Shown here: piece by piece, positions 19,609 through 32,800 of the stretch
Layout: every line of letters begins with the position of its first letter
Numbering within the stretch: the first letter of the stretch is position 1
Assembly: GCA_032718565.1 (NCBI GenBank)
Contig: JAVGVS010000544.1
Span: 1 to 64,000, forward strand
DNA: 64,000 nt
Direction: 5' to 3'
Source of the DNA: Distichodus sexfasciatus
Lineage: Eukaryota > Chordata > Actinopteri > Characiformes > Distichodontidae
Notes under the pieces: model-generated
The model's database searches: none
What the model saw: the letters and a program-made list of their open reading frames with translations, nothing else
Told to the model about the DNA's origin: nothing
Translations under genes and position numbers: made by a program

Positions 19609-20826
19609 GTACGTGCGTCCTCGTCATAGATGTGTAATTACTTATTAATATATCTTTCGGACAGGTCAGATTTTAAAACATTTTGTCGTTCACCTCCCTC
19701 AGACGCAGCTGCAGGTGTTGGCCCGGAGCCGGAGACAGGACGCCCGGAGAGCTGGGTGCATTCCGGGCCTGCAGCGAACGAGATGATCGTTCTGAAAAGC
19801 AGCCAGTCGCCGGGTTTCAGACACGGCACTCTTTCCCGAAGGAAAAGGGACGTTCTCTTCCCAAACGGAATTAAACTTTGCTCCCAGGAGACGCTGAAGC
19901 AAGCTCTGCAGAATCACCTCGACTACTTTCACCTACGAGGTGAGACGCCAAGCCGAGGCACTTCATCCACAATCGTGTGTCAATCCGTGTCTTCGCTGCG
20001 TAGCGATTAAGTGTTTTTGGGGAGATGTGAAAGGATTTGTCGTGCCATGTTTGTTCAAAGGTGTGATTTTCTTACCAATGACAACTGCAGACAGAATTTT
20101 CTCATCCGTCTCGACCATAAAGATTAACCTATAACGATGTACAGTCCAAATTTTGCAATAAATAGACTGGAGTTTGTGGTGATTTTTGTTGGCAAGACCA
20201 CAAACGATGAGACGTCTAAGTACCGCAGCTACAGAGGCTGCTGCTCTAGAGTCTTAAAGGAACCTCTGTAGCTTTGCCCGTAAAGATGGGTGAATATTGA
20301 TTTGAAAAAATCATTCTGTTGCATTTAGAAAGTGTTGTAATGTCAGAGAATATCCCTGTTCATTTCTCAGAGATTTACTACTTTAACTGCAAAAGTTCTG
20401 ACTCGCAAATATACGAATTTACAATGTCAAAAATATGTTTTTTTTGCTTAAATTTATGTTAAGATTCAAATTTCAGAGTTTTCTCTCAGAATTTCACGAC
20501 TTGACAATGTTTACATTTACGACATTAATAAAAAATCCGATTTTCTACTGCAAATTTACAATTTACCAGATTCCTCAGTGAATCTGACCTTTTCAGCCTG
20601 CCGTGAGAACGTGAGTTCCTAGTTCTCCTCACGTCAGTAGAGCGTTCTGCGAGTGTTGTTTGAAAAACCTTGCAAAAGTTCTGTTGATTTTTCCGCAGGT
20701 GGGTTGCATAGATGAAGTATGTTAAAGTCAGACCCATTTTCTGGCTTTTGAGTTTTTCTTTTTGTGCAAAAAACCCCCGATACTTGCCGTACGCGTCTGG
20801 AACAAGTGACACGTGAAGGGCAGCTG

Positions 20827-20857
<31 letters not shown>

Positions 20858-23800
20858 GGAGGGAAAAGCGTTTTCCGTCATTTTGGCCTACGGCTTTCGC
20901 GGTAATTATTTTTCCTACTCGCGCGGCAGTTCGGGCTGGTTTTGGTGCTGATGTTGGTAACCGCTGCCTTCTGTCCATCACATAGCCTGTTTACACTATT
21001 CCCCCAGTGTGTCAGGAAACGGTTTGGGAAGCGTTTAAGATCTTCTGGGACCGGCTGCCCGAGAGAGACGAGTACCAGCTGTGGATCGGCCGGTGCCAGA
21101 ACGGCAGCGTTTCCGTCTTCGACATCGGCAGGAGTTTCAGCCGCTCGGCCGAGCACCTCGCCCTCGTCACCAGCGTGAGTGGACGCAAACGTTGGGGTTT
21201 AAAAGTGAAGCGAGTTAGGACTGTCCCGTCTTCGTGATTACACGAAGCGGACGCGTTCTTCAACCTTAGCGTTTCTTAACCTCGGCCGTTTCTCTCGTTT
21301 GCACGTCAACGCGGTTTGCGTAAAGGTCTGATTTGTTTGTCTTTCTGATTTCAGAGAGTTGAAATGACTTCAGGAAGGACAAGGTGAGTTACGGAATATA
21401 ATCACCATCACGCTCACATGCGCACTAGACTTTACTGACGCTCCAGTTAAAACACTACCAGCTTTTGTCTTGAACTAACACAGTTTGGGCCGGACTTTAA
21501 CGTACGATTAACTGAATGTGTCGTTACTCTATAAATGACTGTTATTTTTAGTCGAATCTCTCATTTTCCCACGTTGATTCTTTTGATTGATTACCCGTTG
21601 AGCTTCGTTAACCCTAAGTCGTTACTCGTTTGTACATTTTAATTTCTACCGTCATGTGCACAGCCTTAGGGACGGATCGGGGTGCGTTTCACCGCGCGCC
21701 GCGATGACAGAGAAGCTTAGATCTTAAACTTTTGAAAGTTTTAACCGTGTAAAAGGCATCAACTCAAACAGACACAGTGTCTCCACATCAGCTAATTCCT
21801 CGATATGTCACTGCACTGACGTGGTTCCCATGTTTGTGTTGCTCCAGCGAGCCCACCGCCAGCTCGTGGCAGCCCGAGTGCAGGTACGCCCTTCTGCCAC
21901 TTGGGGCGCCGCGGTCTTCTCTCCACCGCCAGTTAGCGTTACCTTAACAACAACGCTAACAGTTCCCACTAGCTCTCATGCGTTGGTAGCCTGCATGTTA
22001 GCAAGTTGTGGTGAACTCCTTCTCAGCTGGAGTTTGTGGTGAAACGTGTAGAAGAAATCTCCTCAGTAAAGGACAATTTGTTGAGCCTCATTCACTGATA
22101 TTGTCTGAAATGAGTTCCTAAGAAGGTTAGGACATTCGGAATTGAAGGAAACCCAATGAGCTAATGTTTTGCACGAATGGACATGCAATAAAATCAGAAT
22201 CTTGGTGAAATCTGGGTTGTGGGTTTTAGGAATAAATTCCTTCTCAAGAATGTTTGGTGAATGAGGCCCAAAGCTCATGGAGAAATCCGTTGCTGATGAG
22301 ATTCCAACCGATTAGTTTGGTTAGACTGTTAAACTGAAATCTAGCACTAGTTTTGTGGACGTATTCCTCATGCAGATAAAGCGAGGCTGCAAAGTTCAGT
22401 TTTTGGAGAAAGAAAACTGAATAAATATAGACTCAATAACATGCATTTTATTTGTGAACTTTTCCATTAACCTTTTAAATTGGCCTTTTACAGCTACCAG
22501 ACGACAGCTGTTCCTTCAGGGGACGACACCACCACCACCACCACCACCGTCACCACCACCACAGAAAAAGGTCTGACTTGTTTTAATCATTCACTCATTG
22601 GAACTTACAGTTACAATTTTCTTAATACAACATGTAAAAGTTGCAAAAATTTCAAAATTCTCGTAGCTTTGCAAAGTTTTTTAAATGAAAGGAGACGGTT
22701 AAGTGCACATTTGAAGTGCTAAACTGTACATCTGCACAGAGTGACGAGTGACTTGTTAGTCGGCCGTACTTGTGCCTAAAGGGTGAACACGCTGCACCTT
22801 CATTAGTTTCCAAAAATATTCATTGTGTTTTTAAGTCAATATTACGCGAGAAATGCGCCCGTGCAGACCAACTTTGGAGCGGTAGTGCAGGAAACGGCAA
22901 GGCGTTCATATGCGCTCCGCTTGCCAGGTTGACTAAAGCCGTTACGGTCTGCATGAGGCGGAGCACATAGCTCAGGACATACGCTGTTCTCAGAATAGCT
23001 GCTAATCCCTCTTATTTACTCAGTGGTGTCTGACAAAGGGACAGCACCGTGATCCCCAGACTGTGGGTGGCCTTTTAAACTTCTGTAACTAACTGTTAGT
23101 ACGCGCCGTACGGTCTCGGAGCTAAAGTTAAATGCGTCAACGTGAATCGGTGACAGGCGCCAGGACGTAGTGATCGGTTCTCCAGATACCATGTGTCTAA
23201 GTATGTGTTCACAGACTGCTGAAATAACCTGCAGTTTCCCCAACACGACTCTCACCGCTTTTTCATCAGTTTCACTCTTCTCTCGTCTTGTTTACACAGA
23301 ATCGGAGAGTTCTCCGCCGACAACAACCCCAACCACAGACCCGAGCAGAGACTCTTCTCTTCAGACACTGAAACATACAACAGAACCTGCAGCTACGGTT
23401 ACTACAACAGAACGTAGACTTGCAACACAAACATCCACACAAACTCCAGCAGAAACTTCTGTCACAACTGCACAGACTACGGCAAAGTTAATCCCAGACG
23501 CGGCCACAGCCACAGGACTGGAGGTCACCCTGGAGGTCACCTCTAAGCCTGGTCTTACCCTCACCTTTAAGGACTCGCAGGAGATAAGTCCTGATTCTCC
23601 AACCCAAGTCGCCGCTCAGAACGCTGAGCAGATAAGCCCAGGGGCTGAACTGGAGGTGAACCCGGGCGGTTCCAAGGAAAGTATTGGTGGAGCTTCTGCT
23701 GTGGGTTTAGAGGATGTGTTAGAGAGTGGGGCTACACCAGAAACTACGATAAAAGCCACAGAAGAACCCGGGCAGATAACTAAAGCTGCCACTCGTCAGC

Positions 23801-26800
23801 CTCCGACCGAAGCTGCGGTGCATGCTATACTGACCTCTACGCAGGGTACTGCACCTGAAACCAGCAAAAGTGATCAATCGTTGCTAACCACGCCTGAAAT
23901 CCCTGAAGCTGAAGAATCACCAATCGATGAAACACCTAAAACTGATGAGGCTGATGATGATGGTGAACAGACCACAGCTGGATCTGTCATGGTGGAGGAT
24001 ATACCTGTGATTGTAGAGGAGAGCAAAAAGGTGGAGCCACGTGGTGGGACAGAAGAAAATGAGGTTGAAGACATCACATCTGAGCCTCACACTGAGGAGA
24101 CGACAATGGATGTTGCTGACATATCAGAGGTCCCAGATGTGATCACTACAGAGATAGAGGAGGAGTGGACACTTTCACCTGAATCCCCTACCAGTCAGGT
24201 TTCCCATGAAGAACCTACGTCTCTAGTTAAGGACGTACCTGTCGATGCCACTGCCGAAGAGCCAATTGGGGAAACGGCGGACGAGAAACCTGACGTGACT
24301 ACAGTTATTATACCTGTTGCTATCACAAAAGATCAGTCTGATGCTACGACAGAGCAACTCTCACCTGAGGAGAGCCACGTTCATGAAGACGCCACTACAG
24401 ATATTTCAGATAAAATGCCACAATTTCCTGCACTTGAGGTCACAACTGCAATCCCTGAACTGAGTGATGTTACACCTGATACAAGTGTAAAAGACCACAC
24501 TCCAGAGCTTAAACCTGAGATCACACCTGAGACAACTGTTGAAGACGTCACACCTCATACTAGCATTAAATATCACACTGAACGCACATCACCTGTGGAG
24601 AAATTACCTGAGCCTGCAACTGAGGAGCCAACACCTGAGGACACACTATCAGACTCAACTAAAAGCACAAGTGACAAAACAACTCCCGTTATAGAAGAAG
24701 ATGTGACTGAAGTTACAGATGCACCCGAGACTCATGAGGACGCACCTGGGGACACGACGTCTGGCTTGCCAGAAACAGATCTTGTGGATAACACATCTCC
24801 ACCTGCTGCAGAAGAAGGAAAGACTGAAGTTACAGAAACAACACCTGGGATTCTTGAGGATACAATGTCAGGCTCGCCAGAACAAGCGGTGGTGGAAGAC
24901 ACACCTCTACCCGCTGTAGAAATAAACCTACCTGGAGTTACAGTAGCATCTGACGTTTTTGAGGATTCCACATCAGGCTCACCTGAAATAACGGCTGTGG
25001 ACGACGAGCTTCTTCCTTCTGTAAAGGTGTTTGTGCCTGAAGTTACCGTGCCACCTGAGCTTTCTGGGACTACAACTTCAGATTTACCTGTAACTGTGTT
25101 AGAGGAAGACACGCCTGTACCTGCTACAGATTCAGACGCGCCAGAAGTGACGGGTGCCACCAAGATCCCTGTAGGTACGCCAGATTTACCTGAAACGGCG
25201 GTCAGAGAAGACACGCCTCCACCCACTGTAATCATAGGCATCTCTGAAGCGACAAATGCACCTGGGAGTTCTGGGGACGCTACTTCAGATTCACCTAAAA
25301 TTGTGGTGGCAGCGAAAGACCCATTTGTAGACATTCCAGAACGTACGGAAGCACCCGAGATTGTGGACGACAAAACCAGTTTATCGACTACGACAACGGC
25401 GACGGATCAAACAACCGTATCTGATGCAACACCCAAAGTTGCTGTTGTAGTCGAGGATGTGCCTGAAGTTACGAAGGAGAGCGAGTCCGAAACCACAGTT
25501 TCACCTGGCGTCGTGGAGGAGAAAGGTGTAACTACAGAGACTCGGGATGCGAGCACTACTGAAATAACAAGGTCACCCGGATTGAGTGAAGCGCTGCCCG
25601 AATCCACAGCTGAAACTGCGGGAGGTGATGAGCGCGGTGCCCCAGACACGGCTGAAGGCAGTGTAGAAGAGAAACAAAGCGTGCAAGAGGAGGACAAACC
25701 CACACCGTCGGGCAAACTTCAGGACTTCACGGTGAGCCTAAAAGAAATGACCACCGGCACGCTAAGAAACACCTTCACAACAACGCTAAAAACGGCCACA
25801 CAGGAGATTTCCAACGACATTCTAGACGAAGACAACACGGTGAGCTGCTCACGTCTCGACTGACATTTCATTCATTTATCGTAGTTCTTCTGTTCACCAA
25901 AACAGCGACGTGGAACATCAGAACATCAGACTGAGCTTTACAAACTAGTTTCTTCTCACGTACAGTTGATGAACGTATTTCTTTTCGATTAGATTGGCAA
26001 CGACATCGGCAGCGTCTTAGCGCGACCCGCTCGGCCTACGGCGGACCACGTGGTGGAACTGAGCATTAAACTAAAAGGAGAAACTTACGAAGACGCTCTG
26101 AGAGATCCTTCGAGCTTCTACTACCAGCGCCTGTCAGAACAGTTCATCGAAAAGGTGAGCGGCAAGTTCCAGGAGCTGGTTTCAGCTCGCAGCAGCCGAA
26201 CGCCGGCTCCTCAGCCAAAAGCCGAGTTTGAACCACTTTAAAGAGAAGAGTTCTACTTCTCGCACTTCGGCGTCACAGTTTTCACCCACATCTGGAAATG
26301 TTCGGTACAATTAATCAGACATAGATATTATCAACACGTGAATAACAAACGCACTCGCTCTGGAAAACGCCGCATTTAAGGCCAAATGAGAAAATATTTT
26401 TAGAGACATCAGAAGCGTAGTGTTAAGGCTGCGCTCCAGCCCTGAGGTGACACATGGAAAACATGAAAGCGCTCATGGCTGGAGACCCCCGGGACGTGTC
26501 ATTTGGGATTTGTTGTCCTAAGGTCTGTAACAGATCGCAATACCAGAACGCTTTTCAACAAAGGAGGCGTCGAACTCAACTCGCGGAGAAGAACGTCTTC
26601 TTACTTCCAACTGCCGGCCGTCTCGTAAAGTCGTTTCCAGTCGTATAACGAGTTGATCAGGTGCGCTAAAGTAGCCAGTTTTTGCACAGCGGTGGTCGTC
26701 CAGCACCGGCTCCCATTCTTCCAAATTACGTTCCTCTCTTTTAATTTCATTTGCAGTATTTTTAAGCGTCGCACAGTCCTGGCTCGTCCTACCGAAGGGG

Positions 26801-29800
26801 ATCATTTTCCCTTTTGAAACTGTTTTAATTCAATTGTGAACACACCACAGCACAGCAGAGAGTGACCACAATGAAACGTGACCATACGTGCAGGAGCAGT
26901 GGGCGGCTTTTGTCGCCGGCGCCCGGGGATCGGCGCTTGGGCACGGTTCCTGGCTCATTAATAACCCTGAGCGGTAACCTTTACCGGTCCGGGCCGTGAA
27001 CCGGCGACCTTCAAGTCATGCGGTCAACCTCCCAACCGTTACGAGATCAAGTGCCTCGACCGTTGAGAAAAGAAAGCTAGGTGTAAAATAGAAAGCAAGG
27101 TAAACGCGTCTCGCACGTTACGGGAAAACCTCGCATTGTCATAAATGGCCGTGACGGGTTCGGGGAAGTGACAGCTTTGGAAAATCGGCCGCTTCTGCGC
27201 GGAAAGACGATGTTCGTTCTCAGCCATATTCCCAGCTTTCAATATATAAAGTGGTCCAAGCATTTGGAAATTCCCTAATATCTGTTTCACATCATCTCTC
27301 TCTCGCTCTCTCTCTCTCTGTGTACAGATTGAAGACGCCTTTGAAAAACTTCCAGGCTTCAAGAGTGTTTTTATACTCGAATTCAGGTAGGCGCTCACAC
27401 CGACGACATACGCCACGCAATAACGCTAGCCGCTCCAGCGCGGAGCGTTGTCGGCGTTGTGCTAAATCGTTTGATCTTCTCTCTTTTGGCCCTCGGGAAA
27501 ACGAATCCAGGCCGCAGAAAGACGTCCAAGGGTGAGTAGCCTTATTTTCCCATTTCCACGACACCCTTTGACCTATAAAAAAAAACGGATCTAGCAGTTA
27601 TACGTCTCTATCTTCAAATACGAGCGTTTACGGCTGACGCGTTGCAGCCGAGGCTATCTGGCCGGAGTGCTGAAGCAGCGTTTTTGATACCCAAGCAAAA
27701 AAAAAAAAAAAAAAAAATCACCCGGGAGGGTCGTAAATCTACAACCTGGCGGCGGCTGCCGGCTTTCCCCTCGGCCGACGCGTCACACGGCAGCTGCGGG
27801 AACTCAAGTCGCTCCTCCCAAAACTGCTAATGAGAATCTCACATGGCTGCTTCTTCAGCGCCTGGAGCTCCTTATGTTTTATCTTCCATAATGCCCGAAC
27901 GATAGCGGTTCCTCAACGGTGGGAAGCGTTTATGCCCTCAGTGCTTGGGGATGCAGCATTGCTCACGAGTACCTCAGTGGTACCTTTACCGGTCCGCGAC
28001 TTGAACAGGTGACCTCCCGATCGCAGGGCCAACTCCCTAACCGTTGCGCCCCGACTGCCCCTAGGTAGTGTTTCGCAAAACATGCAGTGTTTGGACGCTC
28101 TTCGGCGCTCGTAGATTCCGTTCTCCTGCATGTATAAGAACTTCAGTTCTATCCTGTGGGTTTTAAACGTCCACATGCCACGTCGAGAAGTTTTACGACT
28201 CTTAATTCACTCTGCTGTCAGCCATTATCCATGGCAAATTCCTGATCGTTCTCCCCGGAAAGCCCCCGGAGGGGGATCGCCGCCTCAAAACCCCTAAAAA
28301 GCAGCCAGACCATGTGGAGTTTGCAGCGTGTTGACGTTCCCGTTTTCGGGCCGTCGGCCGAGAGACACGGGACCCGAAGGTGATAACGCTCGCCGGGGGG
28401 GGGAAGGGGAAATTGATCGGCTCGTAAAATCGCCAGGTTTTCTCACACCTCCAAAACGGCATGTGACTAAATGCAAGTAAAAGGGGAAAAATCTAGGTCA
28501 AGCCGCGCTTCCTTAAGAAGAATCAACACAAATAAACCGTTATTCCTCCAAGCCGTTTGGCCTGCTGCGATTCGGGCCTCGTGGGATGATGTTGCATCCC
28601 AACGTTCGCTGACCCGGAGGCTGGAATTTTGTTGCGCTAATTAACGTTTACTGCCGACCATATGTGGAGCCGTTTAAACAAGACGACCGGCGTCGGTTTG
28701 CGTGTCAGCCTCCGGTTTGTTGAACTAAACCTCTCTATTATCCTTGCGGACACTGCAGAGGTCTGGCGGTGGTAGTGCACTATGCCATCGTGCTGGAAGG
28801 CGACGGTGCGGGCATCAACAACGACACCATGGACTACATCACGCTGCAGTCCAACGCGGTGGAGAAGTGGTACGGCCAGCCGGAGGAGCTTCCCACCGTG
28901 CTCTACACCGTCACTGACCTGCGCAACTACATCAGCGAGGCCCTGCACAAGGAGGCCGTCGGCAACAACGGCAACAGCACGCTGGACGTGGACCCCGACT
29001 CCCTGCAGCTGGAACACGGTACGCCGCCGTCGCGCCGCCGTTCCGTCTCAGCCTTAACGCTGACAAAAGTAGTCGGCCGCGAAAAACGCAAACGCGACGG
29101 CGTAAGCGAATTAATAACGTTACGACACGCGACCGTGACACGCAGGGCTAACAGTCGAACGGTACAGATGTTAGTCTGCGCCGCCTTCCCTGCTCACGGT
29201 TGCGTTTCGCCAGCAGTTTGACTCTAAGAGGTGATATTCATCTTGCACGCATGGCTCGCGGAGGAGAAGACTCTAAATTATGCTCAGCTCTCCGCTAATA
29301 TAATCTGATCTGATCGCTCTCCGTTTTGGCTTTTTGTTTTTGCAGTGGAGACGCTGTCGCCGTCCAAACCCACCAGCCGACCGCTGGACTCCAACGACAT
29401 GATGGTGAGTCCGTGGTCCCTGGCACTGCCACCTGGGTACTGGGGGAGGGGGTCACGTCACTCAGGCATCCACCACCTCCGTCGCCTCGTTCATTCAGGG
29501 CTTTCTGCCGGTGTCCCGTCGTGGAAAACTCTGGCAGCAGCGTCAACCCTTTTTGTGAACGGTCCCTCGCTAATGGTCGTCACATGCAGGGCTTTTAGCG
29601 GCGCACGATAAGACGGATCCAACCCCGCTCCGAAAAAAGAAAAGAATGTGGGTTTTTTTCGGGGCACTTCATTAAAAGTGATTATAGCGCAGCAGCGGGG
29701 CGAGTGCCACGAGTCTGTAAAAATATTCAGCTCGATTTTCCACAAGGAGTATTCTCAAGGCACGGCTAAAGCACGCCATATTATGAAAATTGTTCGGCTC

Positions 29801-32800
29801 AATCACTGTGACATGAGGAGGAGGACGAAGAGGAGGAGGAGGGGGAGAGTCTGTTTTTAATCTCGCCACGTCACATATTTATTGCCGTGGGTGATGGGCT
29901 TTTCCTCGCGGCGCGTGGCGTAATTACAAAGACGCGTTTCGCGAAAAAACACCGTCGCAATCATCTCCGAATTTACTCTGTTTTTCTCTCCTCGTTTGAC
30001 AAAACACTTTTTTTTTTCCTTCCACAACCCTTATTAAACTGATTTACCGTCTTGTTTTGGCACACGTTGTCCGGCTCTGGGACTGGGAACGCGTTCCCTC
30101 TCACACACACACACACACACAGCTAATGACGTGTGGGCATTTACTGCTAAAACATCTGAAGCTGATTCATCGTTCAACCTGTCCGGTTTGACAAACAGAT
30201 TTTTGTTTTTACCGTCGGCCGCGGGTTTTTTTTTCGTTTATCGTCTCTCGACGTGCGGAATGACGGATGGCGAGATCCTGCCCCGGGGAGCTTGGAGCGA
30301 GGGGTTTTTGGGGTTAGGAAAGAGGGTCTGACGAGAGAAAGCCTTGGCTCGTGGTTTGATGAAGACGTTTTTCTTTGCGTTTCTCGTCCACCGCAGACGC
30401 CCTCGCTTCTGTAACGCTTCGCGTTGTTGCCGTCTTGATCTTAAGGCGAGTCCCGGCGCGCGCATTTGCGTCGCCGTAATTCGGGGGACGTACGGTAGAA
30501 ACCGCGTACGTGGCTTGCGCCTTTAAGTATGGTTTTTCACGTCCCGCCATGGAAAGAACGTCAGACGCGCGTCGAGTTACGGAAGAGTCGAGTATTACAG
30601 TAGGATTTGTGGCGCTTGAGGGCTGATGTTTTTTGCTATTTCTGGCCAAGAGTAAATGCTGCTGATGTAGTTAATGGTGATTTTGAGTTCGGTCCTGGCT
30701 GCAGGTTTGGATTCTCTTGTGGTTAAATGTGTATTTTTCATAAAAAAAAACAACAATGACATATGTGAGACTATGCATACGGCGTTTGGGTCTCGTGTGC
30801 ATCGGTGCCGTTTTTTTATTGCCAATGCAATTTTTTCCACCGTTGCTGCTCTGGAAAAGAAAGAGATAACTTTCCATTGCGGAGTTTAAGGAGAATTTGT
30901 TCCACTTTCAACCAGAAGAGCGGTGTGTCGTTCGCTCTGGCCTTGTGTTCAGGGTTTCTGTGTAGTTTTGCAGCGATCAGTGGATACAGGCAGAGCTACT
31001 CGCGGCCCACAGCGCAATTTTTTGACGCTTTCCATGCCTCTGGCGTTCTGCTTCGTGCGTTTACCGGGAAGGTGTCAAGATTCCAGTGCGGCGAGATGGC
31101 GGGATTAACTTGCCAGTCGTCATAATAATCTGCGCACGGTCTATTCTGGGACTCCTCATATTCCGGGTGTTTATTAATCTAAAGATAGTCACCAGCAGCA
31201 CGTAGGTCGTGACTCTGCGGTGAGATTTTTCATCTTGCACGTCAGCGTGGTGCAGTATTTTCCCAGCAGTTTTGGCCCTCACCGTGTCAACCCAAGTCGG
31301 AACGAATTATAGCCGTCCACACGTCACCCAGATAAGAACGCTTGTATAACCTTTGGGGTTTATGTAAGATTGCAGGAGATGTAGGAATATTTCTCTTTTC
31401 CATTCTAGGACAATGTTCTCGCTGCAGAAAAACCTCCAGACGTTCCCGGACAGGGCCTGACCAGCAATGACCTCTTCATCAAAAAAGAAGATTTCCTGTT
31501 TGATCCCGTCCGCCCGTATGACCCCTGGATGGGCTCTCAGGGCGAGGTGGCTAGTGAAAATGACGTCATCATTCTGGAAGAAAGTGCCACTCCGTCTGCG
31601 CTGGAAAGGCCGCTGAAGAACATCGACTTTGAGTCCACTTCCAAAAGCCTGACCCCCAGCAAAACTGCGGACTCTGAGAGTAAGTGTGTGTTGTACGTCA
31701 GTCCTACTCTCGACTTTTATGTTGGTGTGTTTTCGCCGCCAGATTCACGCTCATCTTATGTCATCGTTTTACTCTGTTTTAGATGATGACGCCATCAAAG
31801 AAGAAGGCTTCCTAGAAACCGTGACCGCGGCTGCTCCCGCCGTGGTTAAAACGAGTAAGGAATCTCTTCCTGCCAAATCTGAAGAGGAACAGGATCCTAG
31901 AACGGAAATCTCTCCCGCGAGGCCAGCGGTGGACGACCAGATCGACTTGGGCTCCGGATCAGGCTCCTCCGGTTATGGTCAAGGCCCTGACATTTGGCCA
32001 TGGATGCCAGAAAAGCCTTCTCCAGAACCGTCACAAGTGGACCCGCATCCACCGGACGAAGTGCGTCATATTCACGAGGAAGACCGGCAAACGGAAAAGG
32101 GAACGGTGGAGCCGGAGCCAGAGATTTCTGCCCCAGATGTGGTACCCGAGGAGCCATTTATGGACAGAGTGCTCGTGACTCAAGACATTCGCACTCACCC
32201 TCAGTACACCACCACGGACCAGGCCCCCGTCTTCTGGACTATGGAGACCTTGACCGTGGAGCTTTCCATGCAAACCCAAGAGGCTCCGGGGATCTACGAT
32301 GACTACTTCCCCACCGAATTCTCCACTTTTGCGTCCGCCGCGACTGACCCTCCACGGCAGGTCTACACGCCGGCTGAAACGGCGGTCATTAATAAATCGG
32401 CTGTTCAAAATCCAGAGGTTACTGAGACTATCCCGAGCCACGCTGATCTGACCACATCAACCCCTCTGGAGGTTAAACCAACGATGACAACGTTATCAGG
32501 TGACCAGTCCGAGGAGACAACAACGACAGAATCGACAGAATCTGTTCTGGGTGAAACGGAGCGATCCGACATAAATGTTGAAACCGTTACCACAGAAGTT
32601 GTGAAGGTTGACGTCAATGACAGTGAGCCACCGCTTATTGAAGAGGTGACCGAACTGCCGGTCATCTTTGGGTCAGAGGTGACTGCGTCAGATGGCGGAG
32701 TAGAAATGATCGAAGGCAGAGTAGACGACGTCATGCCTGAGCTCACAGAAGCTCCAGCTCTGGTTATTTCATATGAGGATCTTGCCAAAGACGAAATCAT

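Noticed and set aside
22527..22561. ACC repeats as a CRISPR-like or purely non-coding satellite
   Set aside because: The tract sits in frame between valid splice sites and extends the Thr-rich impg2 sequence. No spacer-repeat alternation occurs anywhere in the window.
24732..25373. 213-codon Ser/Val-rich frame on the - strand
   Set aside because: It is the antisense shadow of the repetitive impg2 mucin exon.
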